A stretch of 64,000 nucleotides of DNA from Rhodovulum sp. MB263 (GCF_002073975.1 NZ_CP020384.1:2294001-2358000); one strand, 5' to 3'. Positions 8,509 to 18,456 are shown, counted from the stretch's first letter. Notes: a model not told the origin generated them from the sequence alone. Numbers and translations are program-made.

Positions 8509-8892
8509 ATGAGCGCGCCCGAGGCCCCTGCGGTCGAGCTTCTGGTCTGCACCACCTGCAAGCGCCGCCAGCCCGCCGATCCCGATGCCCCCCGCCCGGG
8601 CAGCCTGCTTCACGAGGCCGTCCGGGCTCATGGCCTGCCCGAAGGCGTGCGCCTTGTGCCCGTCGAATGCCTCTCGGCCTGTGCCTCGGGTTGCACCGTC
8701 GCGCTGCGGGGACCGGGCCGCTGGACATATGTCTATGGCAATTTCGACGAGACGACCGGCGCGCCCATCATCGCCGAGGGCGCCCGCGCCTATCGCGACG
8801 CCGCCGACGGGCTCGTGCCCTGGCGCGAGCGCCCCGAGCATTTCCGCAAGAACTGCATTGCCCGTATCCCGCCCATGGAGGCCCTGAAATGA
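8509..8892 (+). CDS. DUF1636 ferredoxin-like metal-binding protein
   Basis: 127 residues. Cysteines at 14 and 17 (VCTTCKR) and at 54, 58 and 62 (VECLSACASGC) follow the spacing of thioredoxin-like [2Fe-2S] ferredoxins. It is the first gene after the cobalamin riboswitch and overlaps cobW by ATGA, so it is co-regulated with cobalamin synthesis. A role in electron supply or cobalt handling is inferred from this context only. The ATG at 8509 has GGAG at 8495-8498. The frame is open upstream to 8392, but that stretch overlaps the riboswitch platform. Confidence 0.85.
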   Translation: MSAPEAPAVELLVCTTCKRRQPADPDAPRPGSLLHEAVRAHGLPEGVRLVPVECLSACASGCTVALRGPGRWTYVYGNFDETTGAPIIAEGARAYRDAADGLVPWRERPEHFRKNCIARIPPMEALK

Positions 8893-9926
8893 CCGATCTC
8901 GCCAAACTTCCCGTCACCGTCGTCACCGGCTTTCTCGGCTCGGGCAAGACCACGCTGATCCGCCACCTGATGCAGAATGCGGGCGGCCGCCGCCTGGCCG
9001 TCCTGGTCAATGAATTCGGCGATGTCGGCGTCGATGGCGAGATCCTGAAGGGCTGCGCCCTGCCCGACTGCCCGGCCGAGAACGTGGTCGAGCTTGCCAA
9101 TGGCTGCATCTGCTGCACCGTCGCCGACGAGTTCATCCCGACGATGGAGGCGCTTTTGCAGCTCGAGCCGCGCCCCGACCATATCCTGATCGAGACCTCG
9201 GGGCTGGCCCTGCCGAAACCTCTGCTGAAGGCGTTCGACTGGCCCGCGATCCGCTCGCGCATCACCGTCGACGGGGTGATCGCGGTGGCCGATGCCGAGG
9301 CCGTGGCCGCGGGCCGCTTCGCGCCGAATGTCGCCGCCGTCGATGCCCAGCGCGCCGCCGATGACAGCCTCGATCACGAGACGCCGCTGTCCGAGGTCTT
9401 CGAGGACCAGATCGCCTGCGCCGATATCGTGCTGCTGACCAAGCCCGATCTCGCCGGCCCCGAGGGGCTGGCCGCCGCCCGCGCCGTGATCGAGGCCGAG
9501 GCGCCGCGCAAGCTGCCCGTGGTCGAGGTGACCGAGGGCGCGGTCGATCCGCGCGTGATCCTGGGACTTGGCGCGGCCGCCGAGGACGATCTCGACGCCC
9601 GGCCCAGCCATCATGACAGCGGCGCCGAGCATGACCATGACGAATTCGAAAGCGTGGTGATCGATCTGCCCGAACAGGACGACCCCGAGGCGCTCTCGGC
9701 CCGGATCGAGGCGCTGGCGCGCACGCAGAACATCCTGCGGGTCAAGGGCCATGTCGCGGTCGCGGGCAAGCCGATGCGGCTTCTGGTGCAGGCGGTGGGC
9801 GCGCGGGTGCGCCATCAGTTCGACCGGCCCTGGGGGCCGGACGAGACCCGCGCCACCCGGCTTGTCGTGATCGCCGAGCATGACGATATCGACGAAGGCG
9901 CGATCCGCGCGGCTCTGAGCGCCTGA
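8889..9926 (+). CDS. cobW: CobW, COG0523 GTPase (cobalt chaperone for CobN)
   Basis: 345 residues. The G3E GTPase domain has Walker A GFLGSGKTT (14-22), the family metal site GCICC (Cys73, Cys75, Cys76), and TKPD as the guanine-specificity motif. A CobW C-terminal domain follows a His/Asp-rich linker (HHDSGAEHDHDEFE). In R. capsulatus CobW has been shown to bind Co(II) for B12 synthesis. Its position directly before cobN fits delivery of cobalt to the chelatase. It overlaps the DUF1636 stop (ATGA); cobN starts 10 bp after its stop. Confidence 0.96.
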   Translation: MTDLAKLPVTVVTGFLGSGKTTLIRHLMQNAGGRRLAVLVNEFGDVGVDGEILKGCALPDCPAENVVELANGCICCTVADEFIPTMEALLQLEPRPDHILIETSGLALPKPLLKAFDWPAIRSRITVDGVIAVADAEAVAAGRFAPNVAAVDAQRAADDSLDHETPLSEVFEDQIACADIVLLTKPDLAGPEGLAAARAVIEAEAPRKLPVVEVTEGAVDPRVILGLGAAAEDDLDARPSHHDSGAEHDHDEFESVVIDLPEQDDPEALSARIEALARTQNILRVKGHVAVAGKPMRLLVQAVGARVRHQFDRPWGPDETRATRLVVIAEHDDIDEGAIRAALSA

Positions 9927-9936
9927 GGCCGCCCCC

Positions 9937-12900
9937 ATGCATGTCGTTTTCCGCGAAAGCCACGGGCTCGAGGAAACCGCCGTTCCGACGGATCTGGGTC
10001 AGGACCCGGCCGATCTGGCGGTGCTGTCCTTTTCCGACAGCGATCTCGGGGCCTTCGCGGCGGGCTGGCATCGCGGCGGCGGCCCCGAAGGCCGGATGCC
10101 CACCCTCAGGCTGGCCAATCTCGCGGCCCTGATCCATCCGCTCTCGGTCGATACCTATGCCGAGCGCACGCTTTCGGGGGCGAAGGGCATCCTGATCCGG
10201 CTGATCGGCGGGCGCGCCTATTGGGAGTACGGGCTGACCCAGATCGGCGCGCTGGCCCGCGCGCATGGCATCGCGCTGGCCGTGCTGCCCGCCGACGGGC
10301 GCCCCGATCCGCGGCTCGACGCGGCCTCGACCCTGCCGGTCTCGACACTCAGGCGCCTGTCCGAGCTCTGCGACGAGGGCGGTGCGGTCGCGGCGCAGGC
10401 GGCGCTGGCGCAACTGGCTCTGGCCGCGGGGCTTTACGCCGCGCCCGTGATCGGCACCAAGACCGTGCCCGAAATGGGCGCCTGGAGCCCCGAGGGCGGC
10501 GCCGTGCCCGCGCCCGACCTGTCGCCGGTGGATGCCCCCCGGATCGTCCTGACCTTCTACCGCGCCTATGTCACCGCCGCCGATCTCGGTCCCGTCGAGG
10601 CGCTTTTCGATGCGTTCCGGGCGCGCGGCTGCGCCGTCACCGGCCTCTTCGTGCCGTCCCTGAAGGCGCCCGAGGCGGCGCGCTGGCTGGCGGACCATCT
10701 GCGCGCGCTGAACCCCGCCGCCATCGTCAATGCCACCGCCTTTTCCGGCAAGGGCGAGGACGGGACCTCGCCGCTCGATGCCCCGGGCGTGCCGGTCTTT
10801 CAGGTGGCGCTGTCTTCCGCCCCCGAAACCGCCTGGGCCGAGGCCGAGCGCGGGCTGTCTCCGGCCGATCTTGCCATGCATGTGGTCCTGCCCGAGGTCG
10901 ATGGCCGGATTTTCGCGGGCGTTGCGTCCTTCAAGGAGGCGGGCACGCGCGACCCCGGCCTGCAGTTCGCCCGCATCGCCCACCGCGCCCATCCGGGCCG
11001 GATCGCGGCCATCGCCGACCGCGTCTTGGCCTGGACCGGCCTTGCCCGCACATCGCTGGCGAACCGCCGCCCGGCGCTGGTTCTCTCGACCTATCCCGGA
11101 CGGCCCTGGCAGATGGCCCATGCCGTCGGGCTCGATGCGCTGGCCTCGGCCGAGGCGGTGCTGGAGGATCTGACCCGCGCCGGTCTGCCGGGCGCCCCGG
11201 CCGGGGATCTTGCGGGCGATCCGGCGAAAGATCTGGCTGAAAACCTGGCGGGGGCCCTCGGCCGCGAGACCCTGAGCTGGCCGCTTGCAGATTACCAGAC
11301 CGCGTTGGCCGCCCTGCCCGCCGCCTTGCGCGACGCCCTGTCGGACGCCTGGGGCGCGCCCGGGGCCGATCCGGCCTGCCGCGACGGCGCCTTTCATTTC
11401 GCGGCCACCCGGCGCGGCGCGGCGCTGGTCGCGCTCCAGCCCGAGCGCGGCACGCCCGAGAGCCGCGAGGGCGATTATCACGACCTGTCGCGGGTACCCC
11501 GCCATGGCTATGTCGCCTTCTATCTCTGGCTGCGCCGGGCCATGGGCTGCGACGCGCTGATCCATATCGGCGCGCATGGCACGCTGGAATGGCTGCCCGG
11601 CAAGGCGGTCGCGCTGTCCGAGGCCTGCTGGCCCGAGGCGCTGATCGGCGATCTGCCGGTGATCTATCCCTTCATCGTCAACGATCCCGGCGAGGCGGCG
11701 CAGGCCAAGCGCCGGATCGGCGCGGTGACGCTGGGCCATCTGCCGCCGCCGCAGCGCCAGGCCGGCAGTTCCGAACGGCTGGCCCGGCTCGAGACGCTGC
11801 TCGACGAGTTCTCCAATGCCGACGGGCTCGACCCGCGCCGCCGCGACCGGCTGATGGCCGATATCCGCGCCGAGGCACAGGCCCTCGGCGTCGAGGCCGA
11901 TCTGGGACTGGAACCGGGGCTCTCACCCGCCGAGGCCATCACCCGCATCGACCGCTTCGTCTGCGACGTCAAGGAAAGCCAGTTCGGCGACGGGCTGCAT
12001 GTCTTCGGCCGCCCGCCGGAAATACAGCCGGAAACACAGCCCGAGGCCGCCTCCGGCTTCGACACCGGCGCCTCTGTCGCGGCCGAGAGCGCCGCCCTTC
12101 TCGGCGCGCTGCAGGGCGCCCCGGTCGCCCCCGGCCCCTCGGGCTCGCCCTGGCGGGGGCGGCGCGACGTGCTGCCGACGGGGCGCAACCTCTTCACCAC
12201 CGATCCGCGCGCGGTGCCGACGCGCTCGGCCCATGCCCAGGGCGTGCGGCTCGCCGAGGATCTGGTGCGCCGCCACCTGCAGGATCATGGCGACTGGCCC
12301 CGGCAGCTGGTCGTCGATCTCTGGGGCTCGGCCACCATGCGCACGGCGGGCGAGGATTTCGCCATGGCGCTGCACCTGCTGGGCGTGAAGCCGGTCTGGG
12401 ACGAGGGCACCGAGCGCGTCTCGGGCATCGAGGTGCTGCCCGTCGCCATGCTCGAGCGGCCGCGGCTCGACGTGACCTTGCGTGTCTCGGGGCTGTTCCG
12501 CGATGTCTTCCCCGCGCTCTCGGCCCTGTACCAGCAGGCCATCCGCGCGCTGTCCCGGCGCGACGAGGCCCCCGACTGGAACCCATATGCAGGCCGCCCC
12601 GAGACCCCGCGCGTCTACGGCCCCGCGCCGGGGATCTACGGGCTCGGCATGGAGACGCCAGAACCCACCGAGGCCGGGCGGCAGGCGGCGGGGGCCGCCT
12701 GGCTCGCCGCCAGTGCCTGGGCGCTGGACGGGGCCGAGGCGCGACGCGACGCCGAGGGCATCCGCGACCGGGTCGCCGGGGCCGAGGCCTTCGTCCATGC
12801 CCAGGACCTGCCCGAGACCGACCTTCTGCTGGCGGCCGATTATGCCCGGCACGAGGCGGGCTTTGCCGCGGCGCAGGGTGTCACCGGGGGCCGCGCCGCG

Positions 12901-13299
12901 CTCTACCATCTGGACAATACCGATCCCGCACGGCCCCGCACCCGGACCCTGAGCGAAGAGATCGCCCGCGTCGTCCGCGCCCGGGCCACCCACCCGGCCT
13001 GGCTTGCCGGCATGCAGCGTCACGGCTTTCGCGGCGCGGCCGAGATCGCTGCGACGCTCGACCACATGGCGGCCTTCGCCCGTCTGGCGGGGGTCGTGCC
13101 CGACCACCTTTTCGATCTCTATTTCGAGGCCACGCTGGCCGATCCGGGCTTGACGGCCTTCCTCGAAGAGGCCAACCCGCAGGCGCTCGCGGCGATGCGG
13201 GCCGAATTCGCGGCGCTGGCGCGGGACGGGCTCTGGCAGACCCGCCGGAACTCGATCGCGGCCGCGCTGACAGATCTGGAGACCCCGAATGCCCCATGA
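9937..13299 (+). CDS. cobN: Cobaltochelatase large subunit CobN
   Basis: 1120 residues, somewhat shorter than the Pseudomonas denitrificans protein. It is the substrate-binding, ChlH-like subunit of the ATP-dependent CobNST complex that inserts Co(II) into hydrogenobyrinic acid a,c-diamide. The central CobN/magnesium-chelatase H core is seen in AYWEYGLTQIGALARAHG and HIGAHGTLEWLPGKAVALSE. A low-complexity stretch near residues 690-730 (EIQPETQPEAASG) looks like a linker. cobS and cobT are not in the window. It overlaps cobH by 11 bp. Confidence 0.97.
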   Translation: MHVVFRESHGLEETAVPTDLGQDPADLAVLSFSDSDLGAFAAGWHRGGGPEGRMPTLRLANLAALIHPLSVDTYAERTLSGAKGILIRLIGGRAYWEYGLTQIGALARAHGIALAVLPADGRPDPRLDAASTLPVSTLRRLSELCDEGGAVAAQAALAQLALAAGLYAAPVIGTKTVPEMGAWSPEGGAVPAPDLSPVDAPRIVLTFYRAYVTAADLGPVEALFDAFRARGCAVTGLFVPSLKAPEAARWLADHLRALNPAAIVNATAFSGKGEDGTSPLDAPGVPVFQVALSSAPETAWAEAERGLSPADLAMHVVLPEVDGRIFAGVASFKEAGTRDPGLQFARIAHRAHPGRIAAIADRVLAWTGLARTSLANRRPALVLSTYPGRPWQMAHAVGLDALASAEAVLEDLTRAGLPGAPAGDLAGDPAKDLAENLAGALGRETLSWPLADYQTALAALPAALRDALSDAWGAPGADPACRDGAFHFAATRRGAALVALQPERGTPESREGDYHDLSRVPRHGYVAFYLWLRRAMGCDALIHIGAHGTLEWLPGKAVALSEACWPEALIGDLPVIYPFIVNDPGEAAQAKRRIGAVTLGHLPPPQRQAGSSERLARLETLLDEFSNADGLDPRRRDRLMADIRAEAQALGVEADLGLEPGLSPAEAITRIDRFVCDVKESQFGDGLHVFGRPPEIQPETQPEAASGFDTGASVAAESAALLGALQGAPVAPGPSGSPWRGRRDVLPTGRNLFTTDPRAVPTRSAHAQGVRLAEDLVRRHLQDHGDWPRQLVVDLWGSATMRTAGEDFAMALHLLGVKPVWDEGTERVSGIEVLPVAMLERPRLDVTLRVSGLFRDVFPALSALYQQAIRALSRRDEAPDWNPYAGRPETPRVYGPAPGIYGLGMETPEPTEAGRQAAGAAWLAASAWALDGAEARRDAEGIRDRVAGAEAFVHAQDLPETDLLLAADYARHEAGFAAAQGVTGGRAALYHLDNTDPARPRTRTLSEEIARVVRARATHPAWLAGMQRHGFRGAAEIAATLDHMAAFARLAGVVPDHLFDLYFEATLADPGLTAFLEEANPQALAAMRAEFAALARDGLWQTRRNSIAAALTDLETPNAP

Positions 13300-13918
13300 C
13301 TACGAAAAGGACGGCGCGGCGATCTACCTGCAATCCTTCGCCACGATCCGGGCCGAGGCCGATCTGGCGGGGTTCGACGCCGATGAGGAGCAGGTGGCCG
13401 TCAGGATGATCCACGCCGCGGGCATGGTCGAGCTGGCGCCCCATATCCGGTTCTCGCCCGGCATGGTCGCCACCGCCCGCGCGGCCCTCGAGGCCGGCGC
13501 GCCGATCCTCTGCGATGCGCGGATGGTGTCCGAAGGGATCACCCGCAAGCGCCTGCCCGCCGGGAACGAGGTCCTGTGCACCCTGCAGGCCGAGGGCATC
13601 GCCGAGCGCGCCGCCGCCATGCGCAATACCCGCTCGGCCGCCGCGCTGGAACTCTGGCGGCCGCATCTCGCAGGCGCTCTGGTGGCCATCGGCAATGCGC
13701 CGACCGCGCTTTTCCATCTGCTGAACATGCTCGAGGACCCCACCTGCCCGCGGCCCGCCGCCATCATCGGCTGCCCGGTGGGCTTTGTCGGCGCGGCCGA
13801 GTCGAAGGAGGCGCTCTGGGCCGAACAGCCGGTGCCCTGCTGCATCGTCGAGGGGCGCCTGGGCGGCAGCGCCATCACCGTCGCCGCCATCAACGCCATC
13901 GCAAGCCGCAAGGAGTGA
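13289..13918 (+). CDS. cobH: Precorrin-8X methylmutase
   Basis: 209 residues. It shifts the C11 methyl group to C12, giving hydrogenobyrinate. The catalytic histidine of the family is His42 in RMIHAAGM, and the fold is complete through GCPVGFVGAAESKEAL and the C-terminal GRLGGSAITVAAINA. The start codon lies inside the last 11 bp of cobN and is preceded by GGAGA. The AAGGAG at its 3' end serves cobI. Confidence 0.97.
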   Translation: MPHDYEKDGAAIYLQSFATIRAEADLAGFDADEEQVAVRMIHAAGMVELAPHIRFSPGMVATARAALEAGAPILCDARMVSEGITRKRLPAGNEVLCTLQAEGIAERAAAMRNTRSAAALELWRPHLAGALVAIGNAPTALFHLLNMLEDPTCPRPAAIIGCPVGFVGAAESKEALWAEQPVPCCIVEGRLGGSAITVAAINAIASRKE

Positions 13919-13920
13919 CC

Positions 13921-14643
13921 ATGGGCACCGTCTACGGCCTGGGGCTCGGCCCCGGCGACCCCGATCTGATGACCGTCCGCGCCGACCGGCTGTTGCGGGG
14001 CGCGCGCCACGTGGCCTTCTTCCGCAAGGCCGGCTGCGAAGGGAAGGCCCGCTCGATCGTGGCCGAGCTGATCCCCCCGGGCGCGATCGAGCACGCGATG
14101 GAATACCCGGTCACGACCGAGATCCCCTTCGACGATCCGCGCTATAACACGATCCTCGCCGAGTTCTATGCCGACAGCACCGCGCGGCTGAGGGCGCTGG
14201 CCGAGGCGGGCGAGGACGTGGTCGTGCTGTGCGAGGGCGACCCGTTCTTCTACGGCTCGTTCATGCATCTCTATACCCGCCTCAAGGACGATGTCCCGGT
14301 CGAGGTCGTGCCCGGAATCACCGGCATGTCGGCGGCCTGGACCGCCACCGGCGCGCCGATCACCTGGGGCGATGACGTGATGTCGGTGCTGCCCGGCACC
14401 CTGCCCGAGGAAACGCTGGTGCGGGGCATCAAGGCAGCCGATGCGGTGGTGGTGATGAAGATGGGCCGTCATCTCGGCAAGCTCAGGCGCGCGCTCTTGC
14501 TGGCGGGCCGGGCCGAGGAGGCCTGGATCGTCGAATATGCCGCGATGCCGGGCCAGACCGTGACCCGGCTTGCCGATTATCCCGGCCGGACCGCCCCCTA
14601 TTTCTCGATCGTCCTCGTTCATGGCCAGGGACGGCGGCCATGA
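13921..14643 (+). CDS. cobI: Precorrin-2 C20-methyltransferase
   Basis: 240 residues. This SAM-dependent tetrapyrrole methylase converts precorrin-2 to precorrin-3A. The SAM site is seen in GLGLGPGDPDLMTVRA, the CEGDPFFYGSF loop and VVPGITGMSAAW. The ATG follows AAGGAG and sits 2 bp after the cobH stop; its own stop overlaps the cobJ start (ATGA). Confidence 0.96.
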   Translation: MGTVYGLGLGPGDPDLMTVRADRLLRGARHVAFFRKAGCEGKARSIVAELIPPGAIEHAMEYPVTTEIPFDDPRYNTILAEFYADSTARLRALAEAGEDVVVLCEGDPFFYGSFMHLYTRLKDDVPVEVVPGITGMSAAWTATGAPITWGDDVMSVLPGTLPEETLVRGIKAADAVVVMKMGRHLGKLRRALLLAGRAEEAWIVEYAAMPGQTVTRLADYPGRTAPYFSIVLVHGQGRRP

Positions 14644-15392
14644 GCGGCTGGCTTGCCATTGCAGGCCTTGGCCCGGGCGCCGAGGCTCTGGTCACGCCCG
14701 AGGTCTCGGCCAGCCTCGCCGAGGCCACCGATGTCGTGGGCTACATTCCCTATGTCGCCCGGATCGCGGAGCGTCCGGGGCTGACGCTGCATGCCTCGGA
14801 TAACCGGGTCGAGGTGGACCGCGCCCGCCATGCATTGCAGATGGCCGCCGAGGGCCGCCGTGTCGTCGTGGTCTCCTCGGGCGATCCGGGCGTCTTCGCC
14901 ATGGCGGCCGCCGTTTTCGAGGCGCTCGAGGCGGGCGCGCCCGAATGGCGCGATCTCGACATCCGGGTGCTGCCCGGGATCACCGCGATGCTGGCCGCCG
15001 CCGCGCGCGCGGGTGCGCCCCTGGGCCATGATTTCTGTGCGATCAACCTGTCGGACAATCTCAAGCCCTGGGCCCTGATCGAGAAGCGTCTCAGGCTGGC
15101 GGCCGAGGCCGATTTCGCCATGGCCTTCTACAACCCGCGCTCGAAGGCGCGCCCCGAGGGCTTTGCCCGGGTGCTCGAGCTGCTGCGCGAGGTCTGCGGC
15201 GACGACCGCCCGGTGATCTTCGCCCGTGCGGTCTCGACCCCCGGGGAAAAGCTGAGCGTGGTGCCGCTGACAAAGGCCCGGCCCGAGATGGCAGACATGC
15301 GCACCGTCGTGCTGGTCGGCTCCTCGCTGACCCGGGTGCTGCGCGCGGGCGACCGGCCGCTGGTCTACACCCCCAGATCCGCCCCGGAATGA
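14640..15392 (+). CDS. cobJ: Precorrin-3B C17-methyltransferase
   Basis: 250 residues. It methylates C17 and contracts the ring of precorrin-3B, the product of CobZ here, to give precorrin-4. The CobJ hallmarks are the N-terminal IAGLGPGAEALVTPE, YIPYVARI, SSGDPGVFAMA, and the AFYNPRSKAR segment. Its last 28 bp overlap the 3' end of the oppositely oriented cobK, so the sense message from cobJ to cobL runs straight through cobK in antisense. Confidence 0.97.
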   Translation: MSGWLAIAGLGPGAEALVTPEVSASLAEATDVVGYIPYVARIAERPGLTLHASDNRVEVDRARHALQMAAEGRRVVVVSSGDPGVFAMAAAVFEALEAGAPEWRDLDIRVLPGITAMLAAAARAGAPLGHDFCAINLSDNLKPWALIEKRLRLAAEADFAMAFYNPRSKARPEGFARVLELLREVCGDDRPVIFARAVSTPGEKLSVVPLTKARPEMADMRTVVLVGSSLTRVLRAGDRPLVYTPRSAPE

Positions 15393-16120
15393 GCGAGCCA
15401 GTCCAGAACCTCGTCGGGATGCGCCAGTTCCCGCCGCGCGGGCAGGACGGGCCGGTCGATCATCAGAACCGGCAGCTCCAGCGCCCGGGCCGCGAGGATC
15501 TTGGCGCAGGCCCCAGTGCCGCCCGCGTTCTTCGACACCACGAGCTCGGTGCCATGCCCCTCCATCAGCGCCCGGTCGTCCGCTTCGGTGAACGGCCCGC
15601 GCGAGACGATGACATCGGCCTGCGGCAGGGGCAGCGGTCCCCTGGGCGCATCGACCAGACGCAGCAGGTAGCGGTGCTGGGGCCGGGCCGCGAAGGCCTC
15701 AAGATGCATCCGCCCCACGGCCAGGAACACCCGCCGGGGCGGCCCGGACAGCGCCGCGACCGCGCCTGCAATATCGGGCACATGGCGCCAGGTGTCGCCG
15801 GGCTGCGGTGCCCAGGCCGGACGGGTCAGCGCGACCAGCGGCAGGCCGAGGGCCGTGCAGGCCTCGGCCGCGTTCCGGCTCATCTGGGCGGCAAAGGGAT
15901 GGGTGGCGTCGATCACATGGGTCACGCCCTCGGCGCGCAGATAGGCGATCAGGCCCGGCACGCCGCCAAAGCCGCCCACCCGCATCGGAATGGGCTGGGC
16001 CTTCGGCGTCTCGACCCGGCCTGCCAGCGACAGGGTCGCGGTGAGGCCGGTTTCCGCCAGCCGGGCGGCCAGCGCGGTCGCCTCGGTGGTGCCGCCAAGG
16101 ATCAGAAGGGTGGGACGCAT
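15365..16120 (-). CDS. cobK: Precorrin-6A reductase
   Basis: 251 residues. It uses NADPH to reduce precorrin-6A to precorrin-6B. The nucleotide-binding N-terminus LILGGTTEATALAARLAE and the DATHPFAAQMSRNAAEAC and VSKNAGGTGACAKI motifs are typical. The gene is inverted inside the cob operon: its ATG (16120-16118) and the cobL ATG (16119-16121) share the palindrome CATG, and its 3' end overlaps cobJ by 28 bp. Any promoter and ribosome site of cobK must therefore lie inside the cobL coding sequence. The minus-strand sequence just before its ATG shows no strong Shine-Dalgarno. Confidence 0.96.
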   Translation of the reverse strand: MRPTLLILGGTTEATALAARLAETGLTATLSLAGRVETPKAQPIPMRVGGFGGVPGLIAYLRAEGVTHVIDATHPFAAQMSRNAAEACTALGLPLVALTRPAWAPQPGDTWRHVPDIAGAVAALSGPPRRVFLAVGRMHLEAFAARPQHRYLLRLVDAPRGPLPLPQADVIVSRGPFTEADDRALMEGHGTELVVSKNAGGTGACAKILAARALELPVLMIDRPVLPARRELAHPDEVLDWLAHSGADLGV

Positions 16121-17318
16121 GGCTGAGACTCCGTGGCTGACCATCGTGGGCCTGGGCGAAGATGGCCCGGAGGGGCTGCCGCCTGCAAGCCGCGATGCCC
16201 TTGAACGGGCCGAAATCGTCATGGGCCCGGCGCGGCATCTGGCGCTTCTGCCGGGTCTCGCGGCCGAGCGCCTCGACTGGCCGGTGCCCTTCGCCGACGG
16301 GCTGCCGATCCTGCAGGGCTTGCGCGGACGCCGGGTCGCGGTGCTGGCCTCTGGCGATCCGTTCTGGTTCGGCGCGGGCAGCGTGATCGCGCGGCGCTTC
16401 GCGCCCCATGAATGGCGCGCCCTGCCCGGCCCTTCGGTCTTTTCGCTGGCGGCCGCGCGGCTTGGCTGGCCGCTGGAGGCCACCCATTGCGCGGGGCTTC
16501 ATGCCGCACCCTTCGCCCGGCTGCGCCCCCTGCTGGCGCCGGGCTTCACCGCCCTCGTCACCCTGCGGGACGGCGCGGCGGTCGCGGATTTCGCGACCTT
16601 CCTGACCGGGGCAGGCTTCGGCGAGAGCCGCCTGCACGTGCTCGAGGCCCTTGGCGGGCCGCGCGAGCGCATCCGCGTCACAACCGCCCGCGCGATGGAT
16701 CTGGAGGGCATCGCCCATCCCGTCGCCGTGGCGCTGGAGGCCGCAGGCGAGGGCCCCGCGATCCCCGCCGCCTCGGGCTGGCCCGACAGCCTCTTCGAGA
16801 ATGACGGGCAGATCACCAAGCGCCCCGTCCGCGCGCTGACGCTTTCGGCCCTGGCGCCGCTGCCGGGCGAGCATCTGTGGGATATCGGCGGCGGCTCGGG
16901 CTCGATCTCGATCGAATGGCTGGCACGTCATCCGGGAATGCAGGCCAGCGTGATCGAGGCCGATCCCGTCCGCGCCGAACGGATCGCGGCCAATGCGGCG
17001 GCGCTTGGCGTCGAGCGTCTCCGCATCGTCGCCGGCCACGCGCCGGAGGCGCTGGACGGGCTTGCCCCCCCCGATGCGGTCTTTGTCGGCGGCGGGCTAT
17101 CGCAAGAGCTGCTGGAAACGCTCTGGGCGCGCGTTGCCCCCGGCTCCCGGATCGTCGCCAATGCAGTCACGCTCGAATCGGAAACGCTGCTGGCCCTGTG
17201 GCAGGCCGCCCATGGCGGCGAGCTTTTGAGGATCGAGCTGGCCGAGGCCCGCCCGCTGGGCCGCAGGCGCGGCTGGCGCGCCGCCTTCCCGGTGGTGCAA
17301 TGGAGCGTCCGGCGGTGA
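16119..17318 (+). CDS. cobL: Precorrin-6Y C5,15-methyltransferase (decarboxylating)
   Basis: 399 residues, a fusion of two methyltransferases as in the aerobic pathway. Residues 1-200 are the CbiE-like tetrapyrrole methylase ([26 protein letters not shown]). Residues 220-399 are the CbiT-like SAM domain ([24 protein letters not shown]). It methylates C5 and C15 and removes the C12 acetate carboxyl. The ATG at 16119 shares bases with the cobK start on the other strand; the frame is open upstream, but that region is cobK. Confidence 0.97.
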   Translation: MAETPWLTIVGLGEDGPEGLPPASRDALERAEIVMGPARHLALLPGLAAERLDWPVPFADGLPILQGLRGRRVAVLASGDPFWFGAGSVIARRFAPHEWRALPGPSVFSLAAARLGWPLEATHCAGLHAAPFARLRPLLAPGFTALVTLRDGAAVADFATFLTGAGFGESRLHVLEALGGPRERIRVTTARAMDLEGIAHPVAVALEAAGEGPAIPAASGWPDSLFENDGQITKRPVRALTLSALAPLPGEHLWDIGGGSGSISIEWLARHPGMQASVIEADPVRAERIAANAAALGVERLRIVAGHAPEALDGLAPPDAVFVGGGLSQELLETLWARVAPGSRIVANAVTLESETLLALWQAAHGGELLRIELAEARPLGRRRGWRAAFPVVQWSVRR

Positions 17319-17683
17319 GGGTCGCGGGCTTCGGCTTTCGCGCCGCCGCGACCGAGGCAAGCCTTGCCGATGCGCTCGCGCGCGCGGGCGGGCCCGACGG
17401 GCTGACGGCGCTGGCCGCCCCCACCGACAAGGCCGCCGCCCCCGGCCTTGCGGCACTGGCCGCGCGGCTGGCCCTGCCGGTCTGCCCGGTCACCGCGGAC
17501 GCGCTGCACCGCCCCGCCACGCCGACCCGATCGGCGCAGAGCCTCGCCCATCGCGGCACCGGATCGGTCGCCGAGGCCGCGGCCCTTGCGGCCTGTGGCG
17601 AGGGGGCTCGCCTTCTGACCCCGCGCAGGGTATCGAACGACCGGATGTCCACCTGCGCCATCGCAATGAAAGACCTGCCATGA
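17315..17683 (+). CDS. cobE: CobE (CbiG C-terminal-like protein)
   Basis: 122 residues from the GTG at 17315, whose GTGA overlaps the cobL stop and which has GGAG 9 bp upstream. An ATG at 17300 without a ribosome site is the alternative and adds 5 residues. [23 protein letters not shown] and the C-terminal [18 protein letters not shown] are the CobE/CbiG C-terminal pattern. In the anaerobic pathway CbiG opens the ring-A lactone. The exact role of free CobE in the aerobic pathway is not firmly settled. Its stop overlaps the cobM ATG. Confidence 0.92.
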   Translation: MRVAGFGFRAAATEASLADALARAGGPDGLTALAAPTDKAAAPGLAALAARLALPVCPVTADALHRPATPTRSAQSLAHRGTGSVAEAAALAACGEGARLLTPRRVSNDRMSTCAIAMKDLP

Positions 17684-18456
17684 CCGTCCATTTCATCGGC
17701 GCCGGGCCCGGCGCCCCCGATCTTCTGACCCTGCGCGGCCGCGACCTGATCGCCGCCTGCCCGGTCTGTCTCTATGCCGGATCGCTGGTCCCCGAAGAGA
17801 TCCTCGGCCATTGCCCCGAGGGCGCGCGGATCGTGAACACCGCGCCGATGGATCTCGATGCCATCATCGCCGAGTGCAAGCGCACCCATGAGGCCGGGCA
17901 GGACGTGGCGCGGCTGCATTCGGGCGATCTTTCGGTCTGGTCGGCCATGGGCGAGCAGATCCGGCGGCTGAAGGCCCTGGGCATTCCGGTCAGCGTGACC
18001 CCCGGCGTGCCCTCCTTTGCCGCAGCGGCCGCGGCCCTCGGCACCGAGCTGACCCTGCCCGGCCTTGCCCAGTCGGTAGTGCTGACCCGGACGCCCGGCC
18101 GCGCCTCGTCGATGCCCGAGGGCGAGAGCCTTGCCAATTTCGCCGCGACCGGCGCAACGCTCGCAATCCATCTCTCGATCCACAATCTCGCGAAGGTGGT
18201 CGCGGATCTCGTGCCCCATTACGGCACCGACTGCCCGGCGGCGATCGTCTACCGCGCCAGCTGGCCCGACCAGCAGATCCTGCGCGGCACGCTCGGCACG
18301 CTGGAAGCGGCGCTGCCCGAGGACATCGAGCGCACCGCGCTGATCCTTGTCGGCCGCAGCCTCGGCGCCGAGGGCTTCGATGAAAGCTGCCTCTATGACG
18401 CCGGATACGATCGCCGGTTCCGGCCGCGCTCGGCCCGGGCGGGCAGCGATGGCTGA
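17680..18456 (+). CDS. cobM: Precorrin-4 C11-methyltransferase
   Basis: 258 residues. This SAM-dependent methylase makes precorrin-5. The SAM motif [27 protein letters not shown] and [16 protein letters not shown] are clear, and [14 protein letters not shown] is typical of CobM/CbiF. It overlaps cobE (ATGA) and cobB (8 bp). Confidence 0.97.
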   Translation: MTVHFIGAGPGAPDLLTLRGRDLIAACPVCLYAGSLVPEEILGHCPEGARIVNTAPMDLDAIIAECKRTHEAGQDVARLHSGDLSVWSAMGEQIRRLKALGIPVSVTPGVPSFAAAAAALGTELTLPGLAQSVVLTRTPGRASSMPEGESLANFAATGATLAIHLSIHNLAKVVADLVPHYGTDCPAAIVYRASWPDQQILRGTLGTLEAALPEDIERTALILVGRSLGAEGFDESCLYDAGYDRRFRPRSARAGSDG

